A program made the translations under genes and the position numbers. The notes under the pieces were generated by a model. It saw nothing but the letters and a program-made list of their open reading frames with translations, did not search any database and was not told the origin of the DNA. Of a stretch of 64,000 nucleotides of DNA, positions 1-7,799 are shown piece after piece (within the stretch, counting starts at the first letter, position 1; each line of letters starts with the position of its first letter). Origin of the DNA: Thiobacillus sp. 65-29 (GTDB lineage Bacteria > Pseudomonadota > Gammaproteobacteria > Burkholderiales > Thiobacillaceae); NCBI GenBank assembly GCA_001899775.1, contig MKWN01000037.1, positions 46,684 through 110,683 of the forward strand. Reading direction: 5' to 3'.

Positions 1-54
1 TGAGACGCGCCGCGGTCATTCATGCCGCCCTTGTACCCGGACCTTGCCAATGGA

Positions 55-120
55 CCGTAGGTCGGGCTTCAGCCCGACAGCCGTTGTCGGTCCGTTGTGT
101 CGGGTTGAAACCCGACCTAC
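55..120. repeat. REP-type paired palindrome (BIME-like)
   Basis: Two short hairpins, GTCGGGCTTCAGCCCGAC at 61-78 and a diverged partner around 99-118 (TCGGGTTGAAACCCGA), lie head to head. The outer arms GTAGGTCGGG (58-67) and CCCGACCTAC (111-120) also pair, so the whole block can fold as one structure. A related single hairpin occurs at 20239-20261. This is the look of a REP/BIME element in the downstream region of the minus-strand gene at 163. Confidence 0.7.
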
Positions 121-162
121 CTGCGATCGACATGCTTCTCATGAGCCAGGACAACGATGCTT

Positions 163-1671
163 TCAGGCCGCAGCGGCGAACTGCTCCCGCCCCAGCACGT
201 CCATGCCTACGCGCAGCCAGCCTTCGTGGGCTTCCTGCACTTCGCCCAGCCGCAGGCGATAAATCACATCACCGTCGCGCAGGGTGAGATGGGCGCCAAA
301 GCGGTAGTGCGCCTTCGGCAACAGCAGGTTGCAAAGTCCCTGCTCCTGCTCCGCCAGCGGCATGAACAGCGCCCAGGTACGCGTCTCGCCCTGGCCATCG
401 GCCTGCCGGTCGAACAGCACTTCCACCCGCTTCGGATGGCGCGACAGGCGCTGCGCACCGAGCAGATTCTGGCCGCCCTCCTCGCGCGTCCAGCGTACCA
501 CCAGCAGTTGCCACACCGCCTCGGCCGGATCCCAGCTCACCGCGAGCAGGCGGCCGTGCGGCAAGGTGTGCCGCTCCGGCAGCATGAAACCCATGCCTTC
601 CGTGCTTTCGTCGCGCAGCATCCACGGTTCGAGTCCCGCGCGATTCGGAGCCGAGCCCGAAGCCGCCAGCGTCGACATCACATTGTCGACACCCGCCGCC
701 ACCCATACCTGGCCGAAACGATGTGTGCGCTGACGGTTGCGCCGGATGCCGCCGCGTTCGATCAGGCTCGCCACCTGGCGGGTCAATGCCTCGTCCACGC
801 CCGCCGCCCCGCCGGCATCGGCGGATTTCAGGTGCGCGACCAGATCGTCGAGCGCGAAATAGCGCAGGCGGCGGCCACGTACCCACTCCCCGTCAAGCTT
901 GCTCGCGCCCTCGGCAAGCGACAGATCGACGACATGGCTGTCGACGTCGCGGGTCGGCACCGCCGCGGGCAGCGGCAGGGGTTCGTAATCGGCGAGCATG
1001 CGCGCGATCAGTTCGACCTCATGCGCACGGAAGCCGACCGGATGGACCAGCCCCATGAGCACGACCAGCGCATACTCGCGTGCGCAGTGCGTGCTTTCGT
1101 CGCCGATCGTCGCCGGCGCGCGGTCGAATCCGTCGCGCTCGACCAGACGGAAAATCTTGTTCACGCGCCGCCAGGCCGAGGGCGCGGGTTCGCGCGCCTG
1201 GTGGTAGTCCCAGCGCATCACCAGACCGGCATAGCGCAGCGCACGCGCCGCGATTTCGGCCACCTGGGGCTTCAGTTCGACGCTTTCCGCATTGCGGTAG
1301 GCTTGCTTGAGAAAATCCAGCCAGGCCTCCGCCAACAGCGACCAGAACATCCAGGATTCGCGCCACAGTGCCTGGCGGGCGAGACGGAAGGTCGCCTGAT
1401 TGCGCACGTACTGCTCGACGATGCGCTGTTGCAGCACAAGACCGGTGGCCTCCAGCCTCTGCAACATTTTCATGCGCGCCAGCGTCGCCGTGCCACGTTC
1501 CGCGTTGAAACGCTCCAGCCCTTCGACGAGTGCATGATGCGCGTCGTAGTCCGAATCCGCCGGCAGGTGCTGCAACCATCGCTCCGTCGCCTTGAGCGAG
1601 GCGAAGGGCGAACCCGCTCCGGCCTTGCGGCGACGGGCGATCGTGCTCAGCATTCCGAAAAATTCGTTCAT
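163..1671 (-). CDS. Conserved hypothetical protein, 502 aa
   Basis: Begins MNEFFGMLSTIARRRK and is soluble by inspection: no signal peptide and no long hydrophobic segment. The first ~300 residues look helical, with many Arg/Glu/Leu-rich stretches. The last ~90 residues look beta-rich and could form a small barrel, vaguely PilZ-like, but I see no RxxxR or DxSxxG c-di-GMP signature, so I do not call it PilZ. The start at 1671 gives the longest good reading frame. The strong third-position GC bias on this strand supports coding. It is transcribed away from the tRNA-Ser and seems unrelated to the integrated element. Function unknown. Confidence 0.7.
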   Translation of the reverse strand: MNEFFGMLSTIARRRKAGAGSPFASLKATERWLQHLPADSDYDAHHALVEGLERFNAERGTATLARMKMLQRLEATGLVLQQRIVEQYVRNQATFRLARQALWRESWMFWSLLAEAWLDFLKQAYRNAESVELKPQVAEIAARALRYAGLVMRWDYHQAREPAPSAWRRVNKIFRLVERDGFDRAPATIGDESTHCAREYALVVLMGLVHPVGFRAHEVELIARMLADYEPLPLPAAVPTRDVDSHVVDLSLAEGASKLDGEWVRGRRLRYFALDDLVAHLKSADAGGAAGVDEALTRQVASLIERGGIRRNRQRTHRFGQVWVAAGVDNVMSTLAASGSAPNRAGLEPWMLRDESTEGMGFMLPERHTLPHGRLLAVSWDPAEAVWQLLVVRWTREEGGQNLLGAQRLSRHPKRVEVLFDRQADGQGETRTWALFMPLAEQEQGLCNLLLPKAHYRFGAHLTLRDGDVIYRLRLGEVQEAHEGWLRVGMDVLGREQFAAAA

Positions 1672-2004
1672 GGTCCGGTACCGGGAGATGACATACCCGG
1701 CTCAGCAGTATCCATGCCAGTTGGCGGGGCTTGCGGCCCTGTGGCAAGCACATGTTTCGCCAAGGATTCGTTCGGACGCCGCACCCTGTTCCACACACAT
1801 TTCCACGAAAACTCGACAGCGCCTGTCGACGCACCGACAGGCGGTCAAGGCGTCGCCCGGGGCGCGCCGAGCCGGTACAATGCCGGGGCCTGAGACGCAG
1901 AAACGGCAATCGGACCGGGAGACCGGTTTCGCCGCGTGCAGCGGATCGGGCCACAATGCGGTCGCCGGAACCCAAAACCCGTCGCCTGCATCGTTCAGGT
2001 CGTT
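1672..2004. other. Intergenic region, 333 bp
   Basis: Lies between the start of the minus-strand 502-aa gene and tRNA-Ser. It should hold the promoter of each. A TACAAT hexamer at 1876-1881 is a possible -10 box for the tRNA, but no good -35 box sits 17 bp upstream, so I do not call a promoter. No convincing gene, repeat or terminator was seen. Confidence 0.4.
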
Positions 2005-2095
2005 GGAAGCGTGGCCGAGTGGTTTAAGGCAGTGCTCTTGAAAAGCACCGAGGGCTGATACCCCTCCGTGAGTTCGAATCTCACCGCTTCCGCCA
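2005..2095 (+). tRNA. tRNA-Ser (anticodon UGA)
   Basis: Acceptor GGAAGCG (2005-2011) pairs with CGCTTCC (2085-2091), followed by discriminator G and encoded CCA (2093-2095). The D-loop is typical, the anticodon loop CTTGAAA carries TGA, a long variable arm typical of class II serine tRNAs follows, and the T-loop is GTTCGAATC. Length is 91 nt including CCA. Its 3' end is the attachment site of the element to the right; the gene remains intact because the element brings or restores the terminal bases. Confidence 0.97.
2082..2095 (+). repeat. attL core (3' end of tRNA-Ser)
   Basis: CACCGCTTCCGCCA, identical to 16037-16050. It covers the 3' acceptor strand, discriminator and CCA of tRNA-Ser, the usual target of P4-type integrases. 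Confidence 0.9.
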
Positions 2096-2138
2096 GAACA
2101 TCAATAAAAACAATAATTTGAAAGTGTAATGCAGGCAT

Positions 2139-2160
2139 TACCCACCACAACACCCACCAC
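2139..2160. repeat. Possible integrase arm-type sites, left end
   Basis: Two copies of ACCCACCAC within 22 bp, just inside attL. The same motif recurs three times at 15871-15905 just inside the right end. Matched short repeats at both ends of an element fit integrase arm-binding sites. This is inference from position and repetition only. Confidence 0.5.
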
Positions 2161-2217
2161 TTCGAGGGTGCTAGGGAACGTGCCACTCATGTAGCGCTTT
2201 TTCGGAAAGGGAGAGGC

Positions 2218-2880
2218 ATGAAGGCACGCAACACGCTCACGGCTGCACTCATACTGGCATCTGCTCTACCCGGAGCAGTGCAAGCAGCCCTGCATGATCG
2301 CGGCGGCGGTTTCATCTACGACGATGCTCTCGATGTCACCTGGCTGCAGGATGCGAATTACGCCAAGACCAGCGGGCATGATGCGGGCGGCCTGATGACC
2401 TGGCAGGATGCCATGGCTTGGGTTGCAGGCCTCAGCGTTTACGACGCAGTTCGCAACACCACTTACGACGACTGGCGGCTCCCGGTAAGCGATTTCTGCT
2501 TCAACTACTCAGGCTGCGTCGACAGTGAAATGGGGCACCTGTATTACATCGACCTCGGCGGTGTGGCCCACGTAGATCTAGCCACGACTCACAACGACAA
2601 CTACCTGCTTTTCCAGAATATCCAGAACCCATTTGACGCCGGCCATTGGTCGAGCACCGTGGCAAGCACCTATCCGTCGCTTACGGTCTGGGCTTTTGAT
2701 ATGGACAACGGCATACAGAGCAAGAATGGCGCATCGAGCGACGCATACCTTTACGCTTGGGCCGTTCGCGATGGCGACGTGGCCGCAATTCCGGAACCCG
2801 AGACCTACGCCATGATGCTGGCGGGCCTTGGGCTCGTTGCCTTCGCGGCAGGCCGCCGGAACCATCTCAAAGCCAGGTGA
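2218..2880 (+). CDS. PEP-CTERM exported protein with DUF1566/Lcl-like domain
   Basis: A 220-aa protein. A signal peptide spans about residues 1-24 (MKARNTLTAALILASALPG, cleavage near VQAA). The middle resembles the DUF1566/Lcl C-terminal domain: a DVTWLQDANY start, a TWQDAMAWVAGL helix, a DWRLPV motif, and a HWSSTV block near the end. The C-terminus has the sorting signal IPEPETYAMMLAGLGLVAF followed by RR-rich residues, which is known to direct proteins to EpsH/exosortase for cell-surface or EPS attachment. The ribosome site GGAAAGGGAGAGG sits just before the ATG. It is the only rightward gene of the integrated element and lies at its left edge, so it is probably accessory cargo rather than a virion gene. 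Confidence 0.88.
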   Translation: MKARNTLTAALILASALPGAVQAALHDRGGGFIYDDALDVTWLQDANYAKTSGHDAGGLMTWQDAMAWVAGLSVYDAVRNTTYDDWRLPVSDFCFNYSGCVDSEMGHLYYIDLGGVAHVDLATTHNDNYLLFQNIQNPFDAGHWSSTVASTYPSLTVWAFDMDNGIQSKNGASSDAYLYAWAVRDGDVAAIPEPETYAMMLAGLGLVAFAAGRRNHLKAR

Positions 2881-2889
2881 AACCCCGCC

Positions 2890-4677
2890 TCACCGCGCAC
2901 CCAGCACCAGCGGCTCGTGCCCTCGGTTCATGCTTGCATAAGGGTCGTATTCCTGCGCCTTGTGCATGACGGCGGGGCCAATATCGTCAAGGCTCCCCAC
3001 CGGTACCGGCACGGCGAAGGTGATCGCCAGCGCGTCGGCCGAGTCGGGTGAGGCCAGGCCGCGCGCCTTCATGCTTTCCTTCTTCTCTAGCAGGATGGCG
3101 TCGGCGGCGTTGTAGCCATACTCGACGCCGGTCAGGTCAGTGGCGAGCATTTCGTCGCGGGGGATCGCCCCACCAGCCAGCCATTCACGCATTAATCCCC
3201 AAATCTCCGCGCGCCGGTTCGCCCACTTGCGCGGGTCCATTGCCCGGCCGCCGAACTGCACTTCGTTCACATCAAAGCCGATGGAGCGCAGCCGGTCGAT
3301 CACCCCGCCGCCCACACCGCCGCCGTCGACGTTGACGATGACGCGATTGCCGGCCAGTCGCAGCGTGTTGACGTGCTCGACCACTCGCGCGGCCAGGGTC
3401 ATGGTGTCCGCGCCCTTCAGACGGATGGGAGCCCACGAACGCGCGTCACGCCCGCAGCGGGTCCATATCACGCTGCTGTCGTCGCCGAAGCGTGCTGGGT
3501 CAACACCTACGACGAAAGCCTCGTGGCGCTCTGCGGACACTTCCCGCACTTGGGCGTCATTGACCACATCGCGCGAGATGAACTGCAGGCTGGATGCGCT
3601 CGGGAACTCGCCCAGGACACGAACCTTCACGAAGTCCGAGCCGATGCCGTAGTCGGCCACCCACTCGTCGATCTGATTCTTGTTGGTGATCTGGCACGTG
3701 CGGCTGTCGATCTGCCGGATGTTCCAGCGGTGCCGCTGGCCGTTGAAGCACTCGAAGAACTTGGTTCCGGTCCGGGTAGGGTTGCCGAATGCGAACCACA
3801 TCGGCGCACCGTCCGTCATGCCGCCCTCGGCCACTTCCCAAATCTTGGCCGGGATCGCGCTCGCCTCGTCGAAGATGTAGAACGGCGTCGAATCGGCGGC
3901 GTGCAGGCCGGCGAAGGATTCGCTGTTTTCCTCCCGGCACGTCTGCGCATCGCAGCGCCAGGACTCTGGATACTCGGCCATCGTCATGCGCATCGCGCCC
4001 TTGCCGGCCGTCACATCGAACCACTCGCCAAAGATGCAGCGCTTCGTCCACTTGCCGATTTCCGCCCAGGTCTTGGACTCAAGCTGTGGCGCCGTGTTCG
4101 CCGTCACCACGCCGCGCGCATTGGGGCGCGTGCTCATGATCCAGTTGACCAGCCATGCGGTGATCGCACTCTTGCCGATGCCGTGGCCGCTGCTGATCGC
4201 GTTTCGGATGGCATCGACTGCGGTACGCCCGTCGAATGCTCGTTCCGTCACCTGGCTGCCAATTTCCTCCAGCAGCTCGCAGGCCCAGGCATCGGGGCCG
4301 TGCTCGGTGTCGTAGGTCTCTCGATATTCCTGCGGCAGCTTCACCACCTGCAGCGAGCGGTCACGATCCCACTCGTAGGCAAACAGCACAAAGGCCAGCG
4401 GCTTGTCGTAGAAGTACCCAGCCATGCGCTGCAGGACGGTGGCGGGCTCGATCTTCCGGCGGGTTGAGCGCTCAGCAACGAACCCAATTCTCAGCCACCC
4501 ACGGGCGATGCGCCCAACGTCGCCGGGCGTCCCGGCAAGCGCCTGCAATTCCTCCCTGGTGTGAGACGGCTTGGGCGGGGTGCGCCTGGCTGCGAGGATT
4601 TCAGCGCGAATGTCGTGGGCTGCGGACTGCGCGGCTTCAATCTTCTCCAGCCGGCGGGAAATGTTGATGGCCGTCAT
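2890..4677 (-). CDS. Phage terminase large subunit
   Basis: A 595-aa protein with the two domains of DNA-packaging motors. The ATPase domain has a Walker A-like GHGIGKS at 164-170 and Walker B FYIFDEA at 266-272. The nuclease domain begins with GVDPARFGDD at 391-400, then VNVDGGGVGGG, and a final acidic motif in SPDSADALAI. A 4-bp ATGA overlap with the gene at 4674-5159 shows translational coupling and fixes the start. It would cut and pump DNA into a prohead. It is the last gene of the leftward operon, whereas in most phages the portal and capsid genes come straight after the terminase; here the next gene is the opposite-strand PEP-CTERM cargo. Confidence 0.9.
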   Translation of the reverse strand: MTAINISRRLEKIEAAQSAAHDIRAEILAARRTPPKPSHTREELQALAGTPGDVGRIARGWLRIGFVAERSTRRKIEPATVLQRMAGYFYDKPLAFVLFAYEWDRDRSLQVVKLPQEYRETYDTEHGPDAWACELLEEIGSQVTERAFDGRTAVDAIRNAISSGHGIGKSAITAWLVNWIMSTRPNARGVVTANTAPQLESKTWAEIGKWTKRCIFGEWFDVTAGKGAMRMTMAEYPESWRCDAQTCREENSESFAGLHAADSTPFYIFDEASAIPAKIWEVAEGGMTDGAPMWFAFGNPTRTGTKFFECFNGQRHRWNIRQIDSRTCQITNKNQIDEWVADYGIGSDFVKVRVLGEFPSASSLQFISRDVVNDAQVREVSAERHEAFVVGVDPARFGDDSSVIWTRCGRDARSWAPIRLKGADTMTLAARVVEHVNTLRLAGNRVIVNVDGGGVGGGVIDRLRSIGFDVNEVQFGGRAMDPRKWANRRAEIWGLMREWLAGGAIPRDEMLATDLTGVEYGYNAADAILLEKKESMKARGLASPDSADALAITFAVPVPVGSLDDIGPAVMHKAQEYDPYASMNRGHEPLVLGAR

Positions 4678-5159
4678 TCCGGTTCATCCTCGGTGTCGTT
4701 GCTCAATAGTGCGGCGGAGCCTTCCAGTGCCGGCTTGCCTTCAAGAGTGCGCAGCCGGCGCTCGTGCTCGTCGACCACCACCGCCTTGGCATAGGTGTCC
4801 AACATCCGCAGCAGCTTGTCGCCAGCCTCGGCGCTGATTTCTCCGTCAGCCACCGCCGCAAGGATCGCGGTCGCCTTGTCCTGCAGCGTCTCGGCCTCCT
4901 TCAAGCCAGGCACCACCACTTTCTCGGCTTCCGGGCGAGGCGCTGGAGCCAGTCGCTCCAGACACACCTTGATGCTGGTCGGGTCACCCATCTTGGCGAG
5001 CTGGACAGCCTTGGCGATGATCTCTGCCTTGTGCGGCTCGATGAGATCCCGTACCTGCTCCGACGGGCTTTTGCCGCGCGGGCGCCCCGGCGATTTCAGG
5101 CCATGCCCGGGGAGCAGCTTTCCGCCCTCCGCCCGTTTGACCTGCGTTTTCTCCGTCAT
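4674..5159 (-). CDS. Phage protein, DUF5681-like, possible terminase small subunit
   Basis: 161 aa starting MTEKTQVKRAEGGK. The N-terminus has a basic GLKSPGRPRGKSPSEQ stretch like the DUF5681 'GRPKG' segment, followed by helical regions and an acidic tail. The start at 5159 is chosen because its ATG overlaps the stop of the upstream gene (ATGA); a longer frame to 5243 would overlap that gene by ~85 bp. The position directly before the large terminase and the basic N-terminus fit a packaging partner, but the HTH protein upstream is an equal candidate for the small subunit. Confidence 0.65.
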   Translation of the reverse strand: MTEKTQVKRAEGGKLLPGHGLKSPGRPRGKSPSEQVRDLIEPHKAEIIAKAVQLAKMGDPTSIKVCLERLAPAPRPEAEKVVVPGLKEAETLQDKATAILAAVADGEISAEAGDKLLRMLDTYAKAVVVDEHERRLRTLEGKPALEGSAALLSNDTEDEPE

Positions 5160-5422
5160 GGCGCCAGCTTCTCCGTTCGGCTCACAACCCTGATGCGAAC
5201 AGGCTCCACGTTCCGGCGCTTGTTGCCACTCTTCCCGACCCATGACTGCACGGTTGAGCGATGGACGCCAAGCGCCTTGCCGATGGAGCGATACCCCACA
5301 CCAGCCGCGTACATCTCGCGTGCTTTGGCGACCACATCATCGTCATGCCGCGCCATCCCGTGCGACGCGCCGACAAGCTTGCCGATGGCGTTTTGAAACA
5401 AAATCTCGATTTTCGTGAGCAT
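5156..5422 (-). CDS. Small helix-turn-helix protein, possible terminase small subunit
   Basis: 88 aa. Residues ~30-65 read as a homeodomain-like HTH: AKAREMYAAGVGYRSIGKAL then GVHRSTVQSWVGK, the pattern seen in terminase small subunits and transposase-type DNA-binding domains. The stop overlaps the start of the next gene (ATGA). It probably recognises DNA, either as the packaging-site binder or as a regulator. The basic C-terminus (NKRRNVEPVRIRVV) agrees with nucleic-acid binding. Confidence 0.65.
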   Translation of the reverse strand: MLTKIEILFQNAIGKLVGASHGMARHDDDVVAKAREMYAAGVGYRSIGKALGVHRSTVQSWVGKSGNKRRNVEPVRIRVVSRTEKLAP

Positions 5423-5424
5423 TC

Positions 5425-5607
5425 CTAGTCCTCCGGTAGCAGATTGGCCGACGTGTGCCCGCGCACCTGCAAAGCCAGGCGTAGTTTCCGCATCGCTTGG
5501 TGCTCGATGCGCCGCACCTCCTGAACCGTCACCGTGCGGCCTTCCTCCTCGGAGAGAGCCGCGGCGATTTCCTCTTCCGTTGCAGCATCATCGGAGCGGC
5601 ATTCCAC
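5425..5607 (-). CDS. Small protein resembling sigma-70 region 4
   Basis: 60 aa from a GTG at 5607, three bases after the stop of the gp14-like gene; a TTG at 5646 would lengthen it to 73 aa but overlaps that gene. The stretch TVQEVRRIEHQAMRKLR closely parallels the sigma-70 region 4.2 helix-turn-helix (the RpoD pattern is TRERIRQIEAKALRKLR). An acidic helical segment precedes it. No other sigma regions are present. It may contact DNA or RNA polymerase, or be a packaging-complex protein built on the same fold; the sequence cannot decide. Confidence 0.6.
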   Translation of the reverse strand: MECRSDDAATEEEIAAALSEEEGRTVTVQEVRRIEHQAMRKLRLALQVRGHTSANLLPED

Positions 5608-5609
5608 AG

Positions 5610-6134
5610 TTAAGACTTCTTCGATGCCTCGTTCATCTGGTACCAACTGCTTGCGACTTGGCCGGCAGAAGTGAGTAGAGAAGACGCGCCCGAAGCGAAT
5701 GGACTGATACCGGCAGCAGACCCGTACTTCATAAGCGCCTCGCTCTGATAGTTCGCTCCTTGGGTTCTGTATCCCCAGGCACTCCGAACCGCATTCGACT
5801 CAAGCGTCATGCGGTCTGTCTCTTTGAGGATTTCCGTGCTTGCCTGCAGTTCTGCTGCATTGCCTTCGCCAAGGTCGATGCCGTTGGCGGCCATCGAAGC
5901 ACGTTGACGCGCCTTGAGCTGCCCGGCCTGCATGGTGAGGCTGGCGACTTCCTTCTGGCCGCGCTCCATCGCGCCGCGATAACCCAACTCAGCGATGCGG
6001 GCGTTGATGCGCGACATGCTCGCCTCAAAGGCAAGCTGGTTCTTGGTCATTTTTGCGCTATAAAAACCGCCGATGGCTCCAGATACGGCACCGGCCGCTT
6101 GCAACCCGAGAGAGAGATTTGCGTACATGGACAT
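5610..6134 (-). CDS. Virion core protein, T7 gp14-like
   Basis: 174 aa. The small, Ala/Gly-rich N-terminus (SLGLQAAGAVSGAIGGFYSA) precedes a long helix, with a conserved-looking NGIDLGEGNAAEL turn in the middle and a SAGQVASSWYQMNE end. This is the layout of the internal virion (gp14-type) proteins of short-tailed phages, which are ejected into the host envelope. A strong ribosome site, AAGGAGGAACACCC, precedes the ATG. It is flanked by other small virion-type genes. The family call rests on pattern and context. Confidence 0.65.
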   Translation of the reverse strand: MSMYANLSLGLQAAGAVSGAIGGFYSAKMTKNQLAFEASMSRINARIAELGYRGAMERGQKEVASLTMQAGQLKARQRASMAANGIDLGEGNAAELQASTEILKETDRMTLESNAVRSAWGYRTQGANYQSEALMKYGSAAGISPFASGASSLLTSAGQVASSWYQMNEASKKS

Positions 6135-6147
6135 GGGTGTTCCTCCT

Positions 6148-6591
6148 TCAGTGGATTCGGTGAGTGTTGTTCAGAATCACGGGCGACATGCGCACCACTT
6201 CGTCGGTGATGATCGGCCAGCGATCGCACAGCACATCGAGAACGAAGGCCACGTCCGCCAGGGTGAAGCCCTCTGCCATCTGGGCGTCGGATGCCGACAG
6301 CCCAAGCTCGCCGGATTGCAGCTTGTCGAATGCCTCCAGCGGTTCGATTTCTTCCGGGGCGCCACGCTCGAACGCCAGCGAGGCCAACTCCCCGGCCACG
6401 GCAATCGAGCGCCGCAGCGAATCGGGTAGATCGCCAGATGGATGGCGAACCCAGCAACCGCCGTCGAAGGACTTCCCGCCGGGGTGAGGGTTGACCGCCA
6501 AGTGGATCTCGCAGCCTGCGGAGATGGCAACGACGCCCTGGCCAACGACATGGGCGATGGTGAGGCTGAGGTCTTGATTAGCGTTTGCCAT
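6148..6591 (-). CDS. Hypothetical phage protein, 147 aa
   Basis: Starts MANANQDLSLTIAHV. The N-terminal ~60 residues look beta-rich with a WVRHPSGDLPDSLRRSI segment; the C-terminal half is acidic and helical. It overlaps the end of the upstream gene by 14 bp and precedes the gp14-like gene by 13 bp, so it belongs to the virion/packaging operon. No recognised family. Confidence 0.6.
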   Translation of the reverse strand: MANANQDLSLTIAHVVGQGVVAISAGCEIHLAVNPHPGGKSFDGGCWVRHPSGDLPDSLRRSIAVAGELASLAFERGAPEEIEPLEAFDKLQSGELGLSASDAQMAEGFTLADVAFVLDVLCDRWPIITDEVVRMSPVILNNTHRIH

Positions 6592-7330
6592 TCTTCAGCT
6601 TTCCGGCAACACGCTGGCTGCGTGCCTTCTTGGCCAGCATCACGATGGTCTCGGCGTCGTCACCCAGGCCCATTGCTTCGATAGCTCGCGCTACGCGGGC
6701 ATCACGTGCCACCAGCGCCCGGGCGTCGCGCAGGGCTTGCTTGGCTCCGCTGCCGAATTCGCGATTGAGCGCGTCGACGGCAGCCTCGCGCTGGGTGATG
6801 GTCTCCACCGGCGTGCTGCGCAGCGTCTCAACTCTGGTGCGCAGGGTACGCACGTCCAGCACGCCGAGGTCGAGGTCGGCCGCCATTTCCCGCAACTCGA
6901 CTGCGGCCTGGCGCGCGTCAGAAGGGTCGATGCCTTCCGCTTCGCATTGCTCGTCGGTCAGTTCCTGCACCACATCGCGCAGCATGGACTGTGCATCGAA
7001 CATGCGGCGCTCAGGAAGGTCGCGCAGTTCCTGCACCTCTGGCGGGACCTCGGCCAGCGGGGCGGACTTCTCCGGTTCGGGGTAAAGGATCGCCTGCATC
7101 TCTTCGTCGGTGTGCGGGCGGGGCGGTGCGTCCTGCGCCGGCTCCGTGTCAGGGCCACCAAACAGGCGCGCGGCGGGGTCGCTGACAGGTTCGGCAGGCT
7201 TCGCTTCAGGCTTTGGTGTTGACGGGTAGAGTCGTTCGGCCATTGCCGTGGCCTCGTCTACGGGCGCCTGCGGGGTTGTGGGTTTGGGCGTGCCGTAGAG
7301 GCGTTCCGCCATCGTTGCGTCGTCAAGCAT
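6578..7330 (-). CDS. Phage protein with repeated MAERLY-type motifs, possible scaffold
   Basis: 250 aa. The N-terminal third is Pro/Ala/Glu-rich and carries four spaced copies of a short linear motif: ATMAERLYGTPKP, ATAMAERLYPSTPKP, DPAARLFGGPDT and EEMQAILYPEPEK. The C-terminal ~150 residues are predicted helical and charged (EAAVDALNREFGSGAKQALR, then ARALVARDARVARAI) and end in KLKNGKR. Helical, charged and placed between the cement-like and core-protein genes, it is a fair candidate for a scaffold or head-assembly protein, but no family is recognised. The repeated motif suggests a multivalent docking peptide. Confidence 0.6.
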   Translation of the reverse strand: MLDDATMAERLYGTPKPTTPQAPVDEATAMAERLYPSTPKPEAKPAEPVSDPAARLFGGPDTEPAQDAPPRPHTDEEMQAILYPEPEKSAPLAEVPPEVQELRDLPERRMFDAQSMLRDVVQELTDEQCEAEGIDPSDARQAAVELREMAADLDLGVLDVRTLRTRVETLRSTPVETITQREAAVDALNREFGSGAKQALRDARALVARDARVARAIEAMGLGDDAETIVMLAKKARSQRVAGKLKNGKR

Positions 7331-7332
7331 GG

Positions 7333-7797
7333 TCAGCCCCCATTCGCGGCAGGCAAAGCCCGCCAGTAACTCGGTTCGTCGGTCAGGAAGGCGTTCGCCT
7401 CGCCCTCGGTGAGTGCAGCGCCGGCAGTGGTCAGCATCAGGCCGGCATAACGCTCGTATTCACCGTCGGGGATGCGCACGCAGGCCAGCATGGTGCCTGC
7501 TGGAATGGGCGTCGTACTCGTCGCCACAGGGTCGCACTCGATGTGCTCGGTTGCCGAGCCATCGGTGGCGATGGGGATTTGCGCATCGGATACCAAGGCG
7601 AAGGTCAGCGTGCCATTGCCTGCTGCCGTGATGGCCGAATACGCCGTGATGACCAGCCAGCCAGCGGTGTGCACCGGGCCGGGCATGTTGTACTTCATGT
7701 CGAGATGGTCGCCGATGATCGCTGTGCCGATGGCAAGTGGCAGCACGCCCGATGGCGCACCCCCTTTGCAGAATCGTTCCCAGTCGCTCATGAACAT
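7333..7797 (-). CDS. Probable capsid cement/decoration protein, Bbp16-like
   Basis: 154 aa, largely beta-strand. Features like the Bbp16-type cement proteins of short-tailed phages are a mid-protein TLTFALVSDAQIPI block, a PAGTMLACVRIPDG strand, and the end segment ERYAGLMLTTAGAALTEGEA followed by NAFLTDE. The ATG at 7797 is chosen because AGGAG lies 8-9 bases upstream; a TTG at 7803 would also be possible. If correct, it should sit on a phage capsid, which makes the missing major capsid gene in this element notable. The family call is by pattern only. Confidence 0.55.
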   Translation of the reverse strand: MFMSDWERFCKGGAPSGVLPLAIGTAIIGDHLDMKYNMPGPVHTAGWLVITAYSAITAAGNGTLTFALVSDAQIPIATDGSATEHIECDPVATSTTPIPAGTMLACVRIPDGEYERYAGLMLTTAGAALTEGEANAFLTDEPSYWRALPAANGG

Positions 7798-7799
7798 GG

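Noticed and set aside
163..1671. PilZ-type c-di-GMP receptor
   Set aside because: The C-terminal region is beta-rich but lacks the RxxxR and (D/N)xSxxG residues needed for c-di-GMP binding.
1853..1881. Promoter for tRNA-Ser
   Set aside because: TACAAT is a fair -10 box but no acceptable -35 box occurs at the right spacing and the distance to the tRNA is over 120 bp.
157..1893. A 578-codon plus-strand frame opposite the 502-aa gene
   Set aside because: Composition (Arg/Gln/His-rich) fits a shadow; the minus-strand frame has the better protein character and a sensible start.
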